A DNA stretch of 64,000 bases from Streptomyces chartreusis. GTDB taxonomy: Bacteria; Actinomycetota; Actinomycetes; Streptomycetales; Streptomycetaceae. The stretch covers positions 1,612,001 through 1,676,000 of the forward strand of contig NZ_CP023689.1 in NCBI RefSeq assembly GCF_008704715.1. Direction: 5' to 3'. Numbering within the stretch: position 1 is the stretch's first letter; every line of letters starts with the position of its first letter. Below the pieces are notes generated by a model. That model was not told the DNA's origin, searched no databases, and saw only the letters and a list, made by a program, of their open reading frames with translations. This document shows positions 7,788 through 16,808 of the stretch, piece by piece. The position numbers and the translations under genes are program-made.

Positions 7788-8723
7788 TCACGCCAGCAGA
7801 TCGACCCGCCGCCCCACTCCCGCCCGTTCCGCCGCCCCGTATGCCGACCACGCCAGTGCCAGGTCCTGCCAGGGCAGCCCGACCGGCGCGTAGACGCTCC
7901 GGCTTCCGGTGCTCGCCCGCCCCGGGTGGTCGCCCCGCAGGACGTCCGCCAGCTCGGCGTCAGCAGCGGTCGAGGGCAGGCCGGCAGCCGCCAGAGCGCC
8001 GGTGCTCGCGGCGAGTTCGCGGTCGTCCACCACGAGGAGCGCGGCGCGCAGCAGATCGGCGGCGAGCTCCTGCTTGCCGGGCTCGTCGGCGCCCAGACTC
8101 GTGAAGTGCTGGCCGTCCCGGGTGTCCGAGAGCCGCAGCAGGGGCTCCCGGGCCCAGGTGGCCAGCAGTACGGTGTCGGCGGCCGCCGCGATCTCCGGTG
8201 CCGAGGCCGCCGTCCGGCCGGTGTGCCGTGCGGCGAACTCCTCGGCCCGGCCGGCGTCCGTGTCATGGACGACGAGGTCGCTCCAGGGCCGTAGTTCGGC
8301 AAGTCCGCGCAGAGTCAGTTCCGCCTGGGCGCCCGCGCCGACCACTCCGAGGACGGCTCCGGGGCCGGCCAGGGCATGCGTACCCAGGGCCGCCGCGAGC
8401 CCCGTGCGCCATGCCGTCACCGTGGCCGAGTCGAGCAGCGCGAGGAGTTCGCCGTCCCGCCCGCTGTGCAGGCAGATCACTCCGCGCAGGGCGGGCCGGG
8501 CGCCGGGGAACTTGGCGTTGACCTTCACCGTGTACGCCTCGATGCCCGGCAGGACGCCGGGGATCAGGGCGGTGGCCGTGCCGGGGAACGGCAGGTCGGT
8601 GCGCACCCGCTGCCCGGCGACCGGGGCGTCCCGCGCGCGGAGGAAGCCCTCGCGCAACGCCTCCAGACAGGCCCCGGGTGCCAGCACCGCTTCCAGGTCA
8701 CCGCGCGTCAGAACAAGAGTCAC
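7788..8723 (-). CDS. Ornithine cyclodeaminase/mu-crystallin family protein
   Basis: 311 residues from GTG 8723. The NAD(P)-binding motif 'GVVGAGAQAELTLRGL' starts near residue 127; the substrate loop has K67 in 'YTVKVNAKFPG', and 'LLDSATVTAWRTGLAAALGT' is family-typical. Members convert ornithine to proline with ammonia release, act as alanine or ketimine-type dehydrogenases, or make unusual amino acids; the exact substrate cannot be assigned. It begins 14 bp after the laccase stop on the same strand, so it is probably in the laccase transcript, which has no obvious metabolic explanation. Confidence 0.88.
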   Translation of the reverse strand: MTLVLTRGDLEAVLAPGACLEALREGFLRARDAPVAGQRVRTDLPFPGTATALIPGVLPGIEAYTVKVNAKFPGARPALRGVICLHSGRDGELLALLDSATVTAWRTGLAAALGTHALAGPGAVLGVVGAGAQAELTLRGLAELRPWSDLVVHDTDAGRAEEFAARHTGRTAASAPEIAAAADTVLLATWAREPLLRLSDTRDGQHFTSLGADEPGKQELAADLLRAALLVVDDRELAASTGALAAAGLPSTAADAELADVLRGDHPGRASTGSRSVYAPVGLPWQDLALAWSAYGAAERAGVGRRVDLLA

Positions 8724-8737
8724 CCGTCCATGATCCG

Positions 8738-9724
8738 TCAGTGTTCGTGCGCGGACCCCGAGGCCGTCTCATGAGCGTGTTCGTGCGGCTCGTAGCCGGG
8801 AATCGTGCCGTCCGTCTTCTTCACCAGGAAGAGCCCCACCATCCCCATGTCGGAGTGGCTCTGCACATGGCAGTGATACATCCACGCACCGGCTCCGACG
8901 CCTTCGCCGGCGATCACCTGGAAGCCGAACGAGTCCGCGGGGCCGACGATCTTGTTGTCGATGACCTGGCTGGGGTCGTCGGGGCCGGTGAGCATGCCGG
9001 TGCGGTTGTCCGCCCAGCGGTGACCGTGCATGTGGAAGGTGTGGTAGTACTCGCCGTGCGTGATCATCACGATCTCGACCCGGTCGCCCACCGTGGCCTC
9101 GAAGTTGGGGCCGGTGTGCGCGGGCTTGTTGTTGATGAGCATGTCGTTGAAGACGATCGTGTGGGTCGCGTCCGGGAGGATGTCGCCCTTGCGCCGCACG
9201 ATCACCGGCCCGTACAGGCCCTTGCGGATGCCGACGGTGCCGTGCTCGGTGCCGACGACATGGTCGTGGTAGTGCCAGTAACCGGCGCTGCCCGCCCGCC
9301 AGGTGCCGTCCTTGCGGCGGCCGGGGGCGTGGGTGCGCCAGGTGTAGGTGCGGGTGCCGCCCGGCTCGACGTCGCTCTTGTTCATCTTGGTTCCGTCGCT
9401 GGTGATCTCGTAGTCGAGGCCGTGGACGTGCAGGCTCACCGGTATGTCCATGGTGTTCTCGAACTCGATGTGCAGGGTGTCGCCCTCGTTGAGCTCGATC
9501 AGCGGGCCGGGGATGCTCGCCTTGCCCTTCTCCAGGCCGTAGCCCATCTGCCCGTCGGCGAGCTTCTCGGCGTACAGCTTGAGATGTCTGACCTCGCCTC
9601 CGGCCGGGGCGGTCCTCGGTGGTGTGTCAGCGCCGACGGCCTCGGGTACCGATGCCAGCGACAACGATGTCGCGACGGTGGCGCCGCCCAGCAGTACACG
9701 TCTGTTGAAGCTGCGTCTGTCCAT
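8738..9724 (-). CDS. slac: Small two-domain laccase (multicopper oxidase)
   Basis: 328 residues. N-terminal twin-arginine signal '[12 protein letters not shown]'. Copper-ligand motifs are complete: H99-V-H101, H151-Y-H153-D-H155, H231-M-H233-G-H235 and H284-C285-H286 with H290. The length and order match the trimeric two-domain small laccase SLAC of Streptomyces (SCO6712 from memory), with a His-rich C-terminus. It oxidises phenols and other one-electron donors with reduction of O2 to water in the extracellular space, and is associated with lignin modification and developmental pigment. Divergent from the ThuA-dehydrogenase gene, upstream of the ornithine-cyclodeaminase-family gene. Confidence 0.96.
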   Translation of the reverse strand: MDRRSFNRRVLLGGATVATSLSLASVPEAVGADTPPRTAPAGGEVRHLKLYAEKLADGQMGYGLEKGKASIPGPLIELNEGDTLHIEFENTMDIPVSLHVHGLDYEITSDGTKMNKSDVEPGGTRTYTWRTHAPGRRKDGTWRAGSAGYWHYHDHVVGTEHGTVGIRKGLYGPVIVRRKGDILPDATHTIVFNDMLINNKPAHTGPNFEATVGDRVEIVMITHGEYYHTFHMHGHRWADNRTGMLTGPDDPSQVIDNKIVGPADSFGFQVIAGEGVGAGAWMYHCHVQSHSDMGMVGLFLVKKTDGTIPGYEPHEHAHETASGSAHEH

Positions 9725-9902
9725 GCCGAACTCCCCACGGCGGTACGGAAATTACGGGGATGAACCGCTGAGACGGTACCGGCCGCTCCCCCGTTTATCC
9801 ACACCCAGGACAAAGTTCGTCCCGATGCGGTCATAGGTATTGGCCTGTCGGTCAAAGGGGTCTAGCTTCCTTCTCGCTGTTGCTGTGACCGTGGAGGTGC
9901 CC

Positions 9903-12380
9903 ATGCACTTACGAGGGTTGAGCACGAGAAGACAGACCTGGGTGGCTGCCGTGACGGCAGGGATCGTCGGTGCCGGGCTGATGGCAGCCCCGGCGGCCGA
10001 CGCGCGCCCTGCCCCGGAACCGCCCCTGACAACGATGTCCATCAAGTCGCCTCCGGGCGGCGCCAACGTACGGGTGCTCATCTTCTACGGGTCCGCCGCC
10101 TCCGGCGAGGAGTCGCCGCTGGTGAACGCCGGCATCGAGGCGATCGAGAAGATCGGCCTGTCGGGCCCGGCCGACCAGCGCTACAGGACCGAGGCCACCA
10201 ACGACGCCTCGGTGTTCACGAACGAGACCAGGCTGAGCCGGTTCAATTCCATCGTGTTCCTGACCGGCGGCGGCGACGTCCTCGACCCGGAGCAGGAGGC
10301 GGGCCTGGAGTCGTACATGGAGGCGGGCGGCGGTTTCGTCGGCATCCATGACGCGGCCCGCGCCGAGCCGTACTCGGACTGGTTCACCGGCCTCGTCGGT
10401 GCCCGCCCGGCGGCCGGCGGCCCGACGAACGCGCAGCGCGCGGTCGTCGAGGTCGGCGACCGGCGGCATCCGGCCACCAAGGACCTGCCGGTCCAGTGGA
10501 AGCGGCCGGACAAGTGGCTGAACTGGACCAAGAACCCGTCGGGTTCGGTCCACACGGTCGCCCGGGTGCGGGAGGCCGGCTACCAGCCGGGTTCGAGCGC
10601 CAACGGCTGGGACCACCCGGTGAGCTGGTGCCGTGACTACGACGGCGGCCGCTCCTTCTACACGGGCATGGGCGGCACGGTGTCGTCGTACGACGAGACC
10701 GACTTCCGTGCGCATCTGCGCGGGGCCCTGCTGTGGACGAACCGGGTATCGCAGGCCGACTGCAAGGCCACCATCACCGGCAACTACAAGGCCGAGCGCC
10801 TCACCCAGGCCAATCAGCCGGGCCGGAACGACCAGATCGGCGAACCGCACGGCCTGGTCACGGCCCCCGACGGCCGGGTTCTGTACATCGGCCGGGGCGG
10901 CGCCGACTCCTCCCAGCCGGTGGTCACCGACTGGAACAACCCGGAGATCGGCAAGGGCAAGGGCGAGGTCCACGTCTACGACCCGAAGACCAAGAAGGTC
11001 ACCCTGGCCGGGGCGTTGACGGTGTTCGGCAACAAGGGCGGCGGCGACGAGCTGATCAAGGTCGAGGAGGGCCTTCTCGGCATCGAGCTCGACCCGCGCT
11101 TCGAGGAGAACGGCTGGGTGTATCTGCACTACACCCCGCACTCGCAGCTCAACCGCGACACTCAGATCGCCGAGCGGCGGGTCTCCCGCTTCACGCTCGA
11201 CCTGGCGACGAACAAGCTGGACCTGGGAAGTGAGAAGGTCCTGCTCAAGTGGCCGGTGCAGGTGCACAGTTGCTGCCACGCGGGCGGCGGGATGACCTGG
11301 GACTCCAAGGGCAACCTGTACATCGCGACCGGCGACAACAACTCCAGCGGGTTCAGCGGCGGTTACTCGGGCAACAACCCCGAGCCCAACTACAAGGGCG
11401 TCTCCTTCGCCGACGCGCGCCGCACCGCCGGCAACACCAACAACCTCAACGGCAAGATCCTGCGCATCCACCCGGAGCCGGACGGCACGTACACACTGCC
11501 GGCGGGCAACCTCTTCACCGGCCAGGAGCCGGACGAGGGCGGCGGGAAGACGCGCGGCGAGATCTATGTGATGGGCGTCAGGAACCCGGCGCGCATCTTC
11601 GTCGACAAGCAGACCGACATCCTGTACGCGGGCTGGGTCGGCCCCGACGCGGGCTCGCCGTCGACGACCTGGGGTCCGGCCAAGTACGACACGTTCGCCG
11701 TCATCACCAAGGCGAGCAACCGGGGCTGGCCGTACTGCATGGGCAACAAGCAGCCCTACCGGGACCGCAACCTGCCCGATCCGAGCAAGCCCCTGGGCTG
11801 GTACGACTGCAACCACCCGAAGAACGAGTCGCCGAACAACGACGGCCTCGTCAACCTTCCGCCGGTCACCGGCAACAACATCTGGTACTCGCCCCAGGGC
11901 GGCGCCCCGGACTTCCCGCGCGACGCGAACGGCGTGCCGTCGTACAAGCAGGAGGAGGCCACCTACTCGCTGCCGTGGCTCAAGGGCGGCGGCCAGGCCG
12001 CGATGAACGGGCCGGTCTACCGGTACGACGCGGCGAGCACGAGTGGCACCAAGTGGCCTGCCTACTGGGACGGCAAGTGGTTCGTCGGTGACTTCTACGA
12101 CGCCGACCAGCCGCGCAACGCGGTGCTCACCGACCCCAAGACGCACGGGGACGGGGGTCTGCCGGTGCACTCGGAGTCGCTGAAGAAGATCGTGCCGATC
12201 GGCAACGACGGCATCAAGAACCTCATGGACTGGAAGTTCGGTCCGGACGGCGCGCTGTACGTGCTCGACTACGGCCGGGGCTTCTTCACCTCGGACCCCA
12301 AGTCGGCGCTGTGGCGGGTCACCTACACGGGCGGCGGGCCGACGCCGGCCGCCGACCAGCTGGCGAGGGGGGCGCAGTGA
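9903..12380 (+). CDS. Secreted ThuA domain / glucose-sorbosone dehydrogenase fusion
   Basis: 825 residues from ATG 9903 with GGAGG about 5 nt upstream. Signal peptide at residues 1-34 (AADARP). Residues ~55-285 form a ThuA (trehalose-utilisation, GATase1-like) domain: 'VRVLIFYG', 'FLTGGGDVL', 'GGGFVGIHDAA'. Residues ~295-815 form a beta-propeller of the glucose/sorbosone dehydrogenase type: 'EEGLLGIELDPRF', 'HSCCHAGGGMTWDSKGNLYIATGDNNSS', 'GEIYVMGVRNPARI', 'DWKFGPDGALYVLDYGRGF'. Such propellers use PQQ in characterised members. The stop overlaps the GTG of the next gene, so the two are coupled. Likely extracellular oxidation of a sugar or glycoside; the substrate is inferred only. Confidence 0.92.
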   Translation: MHLRGLSTRRQTWVAAVTAGIVGAGLMAAPAADARPAPEPPLTTMSIKSPPGGANVRVLIFYGSAASGEESPLVNAGIEAIEKIGLSGPADQRYRTEATNDASVFTNETRLSRFNSIVFLTGGGDVLDPEQEAGLESYMEAGGGFVGIHDAARAEPYSDWFTGLVGARPAAGGPTNAQRAVVEVGDRRHPATKDLPVQWKRPDKWLNWTKNPSGSVHTVARVREAGYQPGSSANGWDHPVSWCRDYDGGRSFYTGMGGTVSSYDETDFRAHLRGALLWTNRVSQADCKATITGNYKAERLTQANQPGRNDQIGEPHGLVTAPDGRVLYIGRGGADSSQPVVTDWNNPEIGKGKGEVHVYDPKTKKVTLAGALTVFGNKGGGDELIKVEEGLLGIELDPRFEENGWVYLHYTPHSQLNRDTQIAERRVSRFTLDLATNKLDLGSEKVLLKWPVQVHSCCHAGGGMTWDSKGNLYIATGDNNSSGFSGGYSGNNPEPNYKGVSFADARRTAGNTNNLNGKILRIHPEPDGTYTLPAGNLFTGQEPDEGGGKTRGEIYVMGVRNPARIFVDKQTDILYAGWVGPDAGSPSTTWGPAKYDTFAVITKASNRGWPYCMGNKQPYRDRNLPDPSKPLGWYDCNHPKNESPNNDGLVNLPPVTGNNIWYSPQGGAPDFPRDANGVPSYKQEEATYSLPWLKGGGQAAMNGPVYRYDAASTSGTKWPAYWDGKWFVGDFYDADQPRNAVLTDPKTHGDGGLPVHSESLKKIVPIGNDGIKNLMDWKFGPDGALYVLDYGRGFFTSDPKSALWRVTYTGGGPTPAADQLARGAQ

Positions 12381-14587
12381 CCCGGCAACGAAGAATGTGG
12401 GCGGCCCTGTTGGCCGCGCTGATGGTGGTGCTGGGACTCCAGGCGCTGCCCGCGACCGGACAGCCGCAACCGCAGCCCGAGGCGGCCGCCGCCGCACAGG
12501 TCCTGACCTGGACGGCCGGCGACGACATCACGAAGTACGGCTCGGCGCCGACGACCGCCGTGGCGGGCGCGACGACGATCGTCTTCGAGAACAGCGCGGC
12601 GACCGGCAACACCACCGGGATGCCGCACACGCTGACGTTCGACACCTCGGACCCCGAGTACAACAACGACGTCCAGCTGAACATCCTCGCCAACCCGAAC
12701 GACGGCCAGGGCGGCAAGCACACCGCCGAGGTCACGCTCACCCCGGGCCGCTACCGCTACTACTGCACGATCCCCGGTCACGGGCAGATGCAGGGCATCC
12801 TGGTGGTGACCGAGGGCAACGGCGACGACACCACCGCGCCCGAGGCGTCGGCGCACGTCAGCGGGACGCAGAACGCGCAGGGGCAGTACGTCGGTTCGGC
12901 GAGCGTGGCGCTGCACGCCACCGACAACGAGGGCGGCTCCGGGGTCGACCGCGTCGAGTACGCGATCGGCGACGAGGGTGCCTGGCAGCCGTACACCACC
13001 CCGGTCGTCGTCGATCAGGTCGGCGATCACAAGATCCGCTACCGCGCGCTCGACAAGGCGGGCAACGTCTCCGCGGAGAAGAGCGTCTCGTTCACGGTCG
13101 TGGCGCCGCAGAGCGACGACACGACCGCGCCCGAGACGTCGGCGACGGTCAGCGGCGAGCAGAACCCCGACGGGACGTACGTCGCCATGGCGACCGTCAC
13201 CGTCTCCGCCTCCGACACCGGTACCGGCGTCAACACCATCGAGTACGCGATCGGCTCCGGCGCCTGGCAGCCGTACACCGCGCCCGTGATGGTGCACGAG
13301 GTCGGCAGTCACACGGTGCGCTACCGGGCCACCGACAAGGCGGGGAACGTCGCGGCGGAGAAGAACGTGCAGTTCACGGTCGTGGCGGCGCCCCAGCCGG
13401 ACAAGACCGCGCCGGTGACGGGTGTGACGGTCGAGGGTGCGAAGAACTCGTCCGGTGCCTACATCGGCAATGCCAAGGTGACCGTCACGGCGACCGACGA
13501 GCACCACGGCTCGGGCGTCGACCGGATCGAGTACTCGATCGACGGCGGGCCGTATCTCGCGTACACCGCCCCGGTGGTGGTCGACCGTGCGGGCACGCAC
13601 ACCCTCGGCTACCGGGCGACGGACAAGGCGGGCAACACCTCCGCGGCCCGTACGGTGACGTTCACCGTGGTGTCCAGTGAGGTGCCGGCACCCAACTGCG
13701 CCGAGTTCGACGAGCGGTTGACGGTGATCGTCGGCACGGTCGACTCGGGTGTGCCGAACCGGCTGACCAACAGCCGGTGCCGGATCAACGAGCTGATCGA
13801 GGACGAGAAGGAGTGGACGTCCCACGCGCTGTTCCTCAAGCACGTGACGGCGGTCCTGGACAAGCTCCTCAAGGACGGGGTCGTCGACCAGCGCGAGTAC
13901 AACGCCATCCGGAAGGCGGCCCGCCAGTCCGGGATCGGCAAGCCCGGACAGACCGAGGGCTACCGCACGATCCTCGACGGCAGCGCGGCGTCGTTCGCGA
14001 AGTGGCAGCAGGTGGGCGGTGGCTCGTTCGCTCCGAACGGCGACGGCTCGATCACCTCGGGGACGACCAGGGCGGGCCTCGGCATGCTGTGGTTCCCGGA
14101 GCGCAAGTACGGCGACTTCTCGCTCAAGCTCCAGTGGCGTGACGACGCCCCGGGCACCGGCAACGCCAACTCCGGTGTGTTCGTGCGCTTCCCGTGGGTC
14201 CATGACCACCCCGAGGAGTCACGGCCGGAGTGGGTCGCCATCAAGTACGGGCACGAGGTACAGGTCTTCGACCGTCCTGACGGCGACATGTACAAGACCG
14301 GTTCGCTCTACGGCTTCGACCGGGTGGGGCTCGCCGGTGCCGGCGTCACCCAGAAGGGCACGTGGAACGACTACGAGATCCGGGTGGTCGACCAGCACTA
14401 CTCGGTCTACCGCAACGGTGTGCTGATCAACGAGTTCGACAACACCGGTGGCCAGGACTTCGTCCCGCCCCGCTCGGACGATCCGGGCACGGACGGGCGG
14501 CGGTTCGCCTCCGGTTACGTCGGGCTCCAGGTGCACGGCACGACGGATGTGGTCTCGTACCGGGACGTCCGGATCAAGGAGCTGTAG
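12377..14587 (+). CDS. Secreted cupredoxin / three Ig-like repeats / DUF1080 protein
   Basis: 736 residues from GTG 12377, overlapping the previous TGA (GTGA). Signal peptide ~1-40. Residues ~42-145 form a plastocyanin-like cupredoxin with a complete type-1 copper set: H84, C130, H135, M138. Residues ~150-435 hold three similar ~95-residue repeats (OmpL47/Ig-like: 'GVDRVEYAI...WQPYTTPVVV...YRALDKAGNVSAE'). A helical linker (~440-505) contains 'FLKHVTAVLDKLLKDGVVD'. Residues ~515-736 match DUF1080 (3-keto-disaccharide hydrolase, LamG-like). The copper protein could accept electrons from the coupled dehydrogenase while DUF1080 binds or cleaves the oxidised glycoside; this partnership is inference. 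Confidence 0.92.
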   Translation: MTRQRRMWAALLAALMVVLGLQALPATGQPQPQPEAAAAAQVLTWTAGDDITKYGSAPTTAVAGATTIVFENSAATGNTTGMPHTLTFDTSDPEYNNDVQLNILANPNDGQGGKHTAEVTLTPGRYRYYCTIPGHGQMQGILVVTEGNGDDTTAPEASAHVSGTQNAQGQYVGSASVALHATDNEGGSGVDRVEYAIGDEGAWQPYTTPVVVDQVGDHKIRYRALDKAGNVSAEKSVSFTVVAPQSDDTTAPETSATVSGEQNPDGTYVAMATVTVSASDTGTGVNTIEYAIGSGAWQPYTAPVMVHEVGSHTVRYRATDKAGNVAAEKNVQFTVVAAPQPDKTAPVTGVTVEGAKNSSGAYIGNAKVTVTATDEHHGSGVDRIEYSIDGGPYLAYTAPVVVDRAGTHTLGYRATDKAGNTSAARTVTFTVVSSEVPAPNCAEFDERLTVIVGTVDSGVPNRLTNSRCRINELIEDEKEWTSHALFLKHVTAVLDKLLKDGVVDQREYNAIRKAARQSGIGKPGQTEGYRTILDGSAASFAKWQQVGGGSFAPNGDGSITSGTTRAGLGMLWFPERKYGDFSLKLQWRDDAPGTGNANSGVFVRFPWVHDHPEESRPEWVAIKYGHEVQVFDRPDGDMYKTGSLYGFDRVGLAGAGVTQKGTWNDYEIRVVDQHYSVYRNGVLINEFDNTGGQDFVPPRSDDPGTDGRRFASGYVGLQVHGTTDVVSYRDVRIKEL
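12824..13675 (+). repeat. Three tandem intragenic ~285-bp repeats coding Ig-like domains
   Basis: Three consecutive units begin near 12824, 13112 and 13406. Each encodes D-x-T-A-P...N-x-x-G-x-Y...G-V-(D/N)-x-I-E-Y-(A/S)-I...Y-T-x-P-V...Y-R-A-x-D-K-A-G-N, so the divergence is at protein level with strong DNA similarity around the DKAGN segment. Domain duplication within the secreted cupredoxin gene; recombination could change copy number. Confidence 0.85.
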
Positions 14588-15635
14588 GTTCCGGCGGCGT
14601 CTCCCTCGGCTCGTCCTCGGGAGGCGCCGCTTTCTTCGCCCGGCTCGGCTGTACCCGCTTGGGCTCACCCGGCATCTTCGGGTACTCGGGCGGGTACGGC
14701 AGATCGCCCAGCCCGTGGTCGCGCTCGTCCTTGTTGGCCAGCTCCAGCAGCGCGTCCAGGGAGAAGCGGTGGTCGTCCATGTCCGCGTGCACATCGCCGA
14801 GTTCGGCGAAGCGGGCGGGCATGGTGGTGATGTCGAAGTCCTGGGGGTGCGCGACGCCGACCTCGTCCCAGCGCAGGGGTGCGGAGACCGGGGCGTGCGG
14901 GCGGGGGCGTACGGAGTAGGCGGAGGCGATCGTGCGGTCGCGGGCCGTCTGGTTGTAGTCGACGAAGATGCGCTCGCCGCGCTCCTCCTTCCACCACTTG
15001 ATCGTCACCTGCTGAGGCATCCGGCGTTCCAGCTCCCGGCCGACGGCGATCGCGGCGCGCCGGACCTGGGTGAAGGTCCAGCGCGGCTCGATGGGCACGA
15101 AGACGTGCAGACCACGGCCGCCGGAGGTCTTGGGCCAGCCGCGCAGGCCGCCGAACTCGTCGAGGACGGCGCGCAGTTCGTGGGCGGCGGTGACGGCGTC
15201 GTCGAAGTCGGTGCCGGGCTGCGGGTCGAGGTCGATGCGCAGTTCGTCGGGGCTGTCGACGTCGTCGCGGCGGACCGGCCACGGGTGGAAGGTGAGGGTG
15301 CCGTACTGGGCGGCCCACAGGACGGCGGCCTCCTCGGTGGGGCACATCTCGTCGGCGCTGCGGCCGCTGGGGAAGGTGATGTGGGCGCGGGGGATCCAGT
15401 CGGGCATGTTCTTGGGCGCACGCTTCTGGTAGAACCACTCGCCGTTCAGACCGTCCGGGTAGCGCTGCAGGGTGGTGGGGCGGTCGCGCAGGGCGCGCAG
15501 GATGCCGGGGCCGACGGCGATGTAGTAGCGGGCGAGGTCCAGCTTGGTGTAGCCGTGTTCCGGGAAGAAGATCTTGCCCGGGTTGGACAGGCGTACCGTC
15601 CGCCCGGCCACCTCCAGCTCCACCGCTTCGCCCAT
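14574..15635 (-). CDS. LigD-type NHEJ polymerase/primase domain protein
   Basis: 353 residues from ATG 15635. It consists only of the archaeo-eukaryotic primase-like polymerase domain of bacterial LigD: 'NPGKIFFPEHGYTKLDLARYY', 'LQRYPDGLNGEWFYQKRAP', H117 in 'FHPWPVRRDD', the metal-binding D135-x-D137 in 'RIDLDPQPG', and 'SGGRGLHVFVP' (171-181). The C-terminal ~40 residues are basic/proline-rich. It adds ribonucleotides and fills gaps during non-homologous end joining. The ligase is a separate divergent gene 75 bp away; no Ku gene is in the window. Its 3' end overlaps the cupredoxin gene tail by 14 bp, convergently. Confidence 0.93.
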   Translation of the reverse strand: MGEAVELEVAGRTVRLSNPGKIFFPEHGYTKLDLARYYIAVGPGILRALRDRPTTLQRYPDGLNGEWFYQKRAPKNMPDWIPRAHITFPSGRSADEMCPTEEAAVLWAAQYGTLTFHPWPVRRDDVDSPDELRIDLDPQPGTDFDDAVTAAHELRAVLDEFGGLRGWPKTSGGRGLHVFVPIEPRWTFTQVRRAAIAVGRELERRMPQQVTIKWWKEERGERIFVDYNQTARDRTIASAYSVRPRPHAPVSAPLRWDEVGVAHPQDFDITTMPARFAELGDVHADMDDHRFSLDALLELANKDERDHGLGDLPYPPEYPKMPGEPKRVQPSRAKKAAPPEDEPRETPPEPTAP

Positions 15636-15710
15636 GCGAGCCACGGTAGGCGCACGGCGCATCGCTCGCACACCGGGCGGCGGCCGCCGTATGCGAGCAG
15701 AATCGACAGC

Positions 15711-16781
15711 ATGGACCTGCCGGTGATGCCGCCTGTGAAGCCGATGCTCGCCAAGTCGGTGGCGAAGATCCCGCCGGGCATGCAGTACGAGGCGAAGTGG
15801 GACGGGTTCCGGGCGATCGTGTTCCGCGACGGGGACGAGGTCGAGCTGGGCAGCCGTACCACGAAGTCGCTGACCAGGTACTTTCCCGAGCTGGTCGAGG
15901 GGCTGAAGGAGCGGTTGCCGCAGCGGTGCGTGCTGGACGGGGAGATCGTGATCGCCCGGGAGGGGCGGCTGGACTTCGACGCGCTCACCGAGCGCATCCA
16001 CCCGGCGGACTCGCGGGTGCGGACGCTGGCGGAGCGGACCCCGGCGTCGTTCGTGGCGTTCGACCTGCTCGCCCTCGCGGACGAGTCCTTGGTGGAGACC
16101 CCGCTGGCGGACCGGCGGGCGCTGCTGACGATGGCATTGTCCGGGGTGTCGTCACCGGTGCACGTGGCCCCGGCGACGACGGACGTCGCGACGGCGCAGA
16201 GCTGGTTCGAGCAGTACGAGGGGGCGGGTCTTGACGGGGTGATCGCGAAGCCGCTGACGCTGCGCTACCTCCCGGACGAGCGGGCCATGTTCAAGATCAA
16301 GCACGAGCGCACGGCGGACGTCGTCGTCGCGGGCTACCGGCTGCACAAGAGCGGGCCGATCGTGGGTTCCCTGCTGCTCGGGCTCCACGACGACCGCGGC
16401 ACGCTCCAGCACGTGGGGGTGTCGGCCGCGTTCTCGATGAAGCGGCGGGCCGAGCTGATCGAGGAGCTGGAGCCGCTGCGGATGGAGGATGCCACGGGGC
16501 ATCCCTGGGCGGCGTGGGCCGAGGAGGCGGCGCACGAGTCGGCCCGGCTGCCGGGCGCCCCGAGCCGCTGGTCGGGCAAGAAGGACCTGTCCTGGGTGCC
16601 GCTGCGGCCGGAGCGGGTGGCCGAGGTGGCGTACGACCACATGGAGAACGGCGTGCGCTTCCGGCACACGGCCCGCTTCCGCCGCTGGCGCCCGGACCGC
16701 ACGCCGGACAGCTGCACGTACGCGCAGCTGGAGGAGCCGGTGCGCTACGACCTCGGGGCGATCTTCGGCCCACAGGCCTGA
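15711..16781 (+). CDS. ATP-dependent DNA ligase (LigC/LigD-ligase type)
   Basis: 356 residues from ATG 15711. Nucleotidyltransferase motif I 'EAKWDGFR' with adenylated K29, motif III 'FVAFDLLAL', motif IV 'GLDGVIAKPL', motif V 'MFKIKHERTADVVV', then an OB-fold domain with 'RFRHTARFRRWRPDR' near the end. Seals nicks using ATP, the expected partner of the divergent LigD-type polymerase in end-joining or alternative excision repair. The small intergenic space (75 bp) suggests a shared promoter region. A longer upstream frame exists but is antisense to the polymerase gene and lacks a supporting start. Confidence 0.94.
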   Translation: MDLPVMPPVKPMLAKSVAKIPPGMQYEAKWDGFRAIVFRDGDEVELGSRTTKSLTRYFPELVEGLKERLPQRCVLDGEIVIAREGRLDFDALTERIHPADSRVRTLAERTPASFVAFDLLALADESLVETPLADRRALLTMALSGVSSPVHVAPATTDVATAQSWFEQYEGAGLDGVIAKPLTLRYLPDERAMFKIKHERTADVVVAGYRLHKSGPIVGSLLLGLHDDRGTLQHVGVSAAFSMKRRAELIEELEPLRMEDATGHPWAAWAEEAAHESARLPGAPSRWSGKKDLSWVPLRPERVAEVAYDHMENGVRFRHTARFRRWRPDRTPDSCTYAQLEEPVRYDLGAIFGPQA

Positions 16782-16808
16782 CCGCCCGGGGCGTTCCCGC
16801 CCGGCCGG

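Noticed and set aside
9909..12497. 862-codon minus-strand open frame
   Set aside because: Antisense shadow of the ThuA-dehydrogenase gene; Arg/Val/Ala-rich low-complexity protein with no domain, a normal effect of high GC third positions.
14448..15710. Upstream extension of the DNA ligase frame
   Set aside because: Runs antisense through the LigD-type polymerase gene; the ligase homology starts at ATG 15711.
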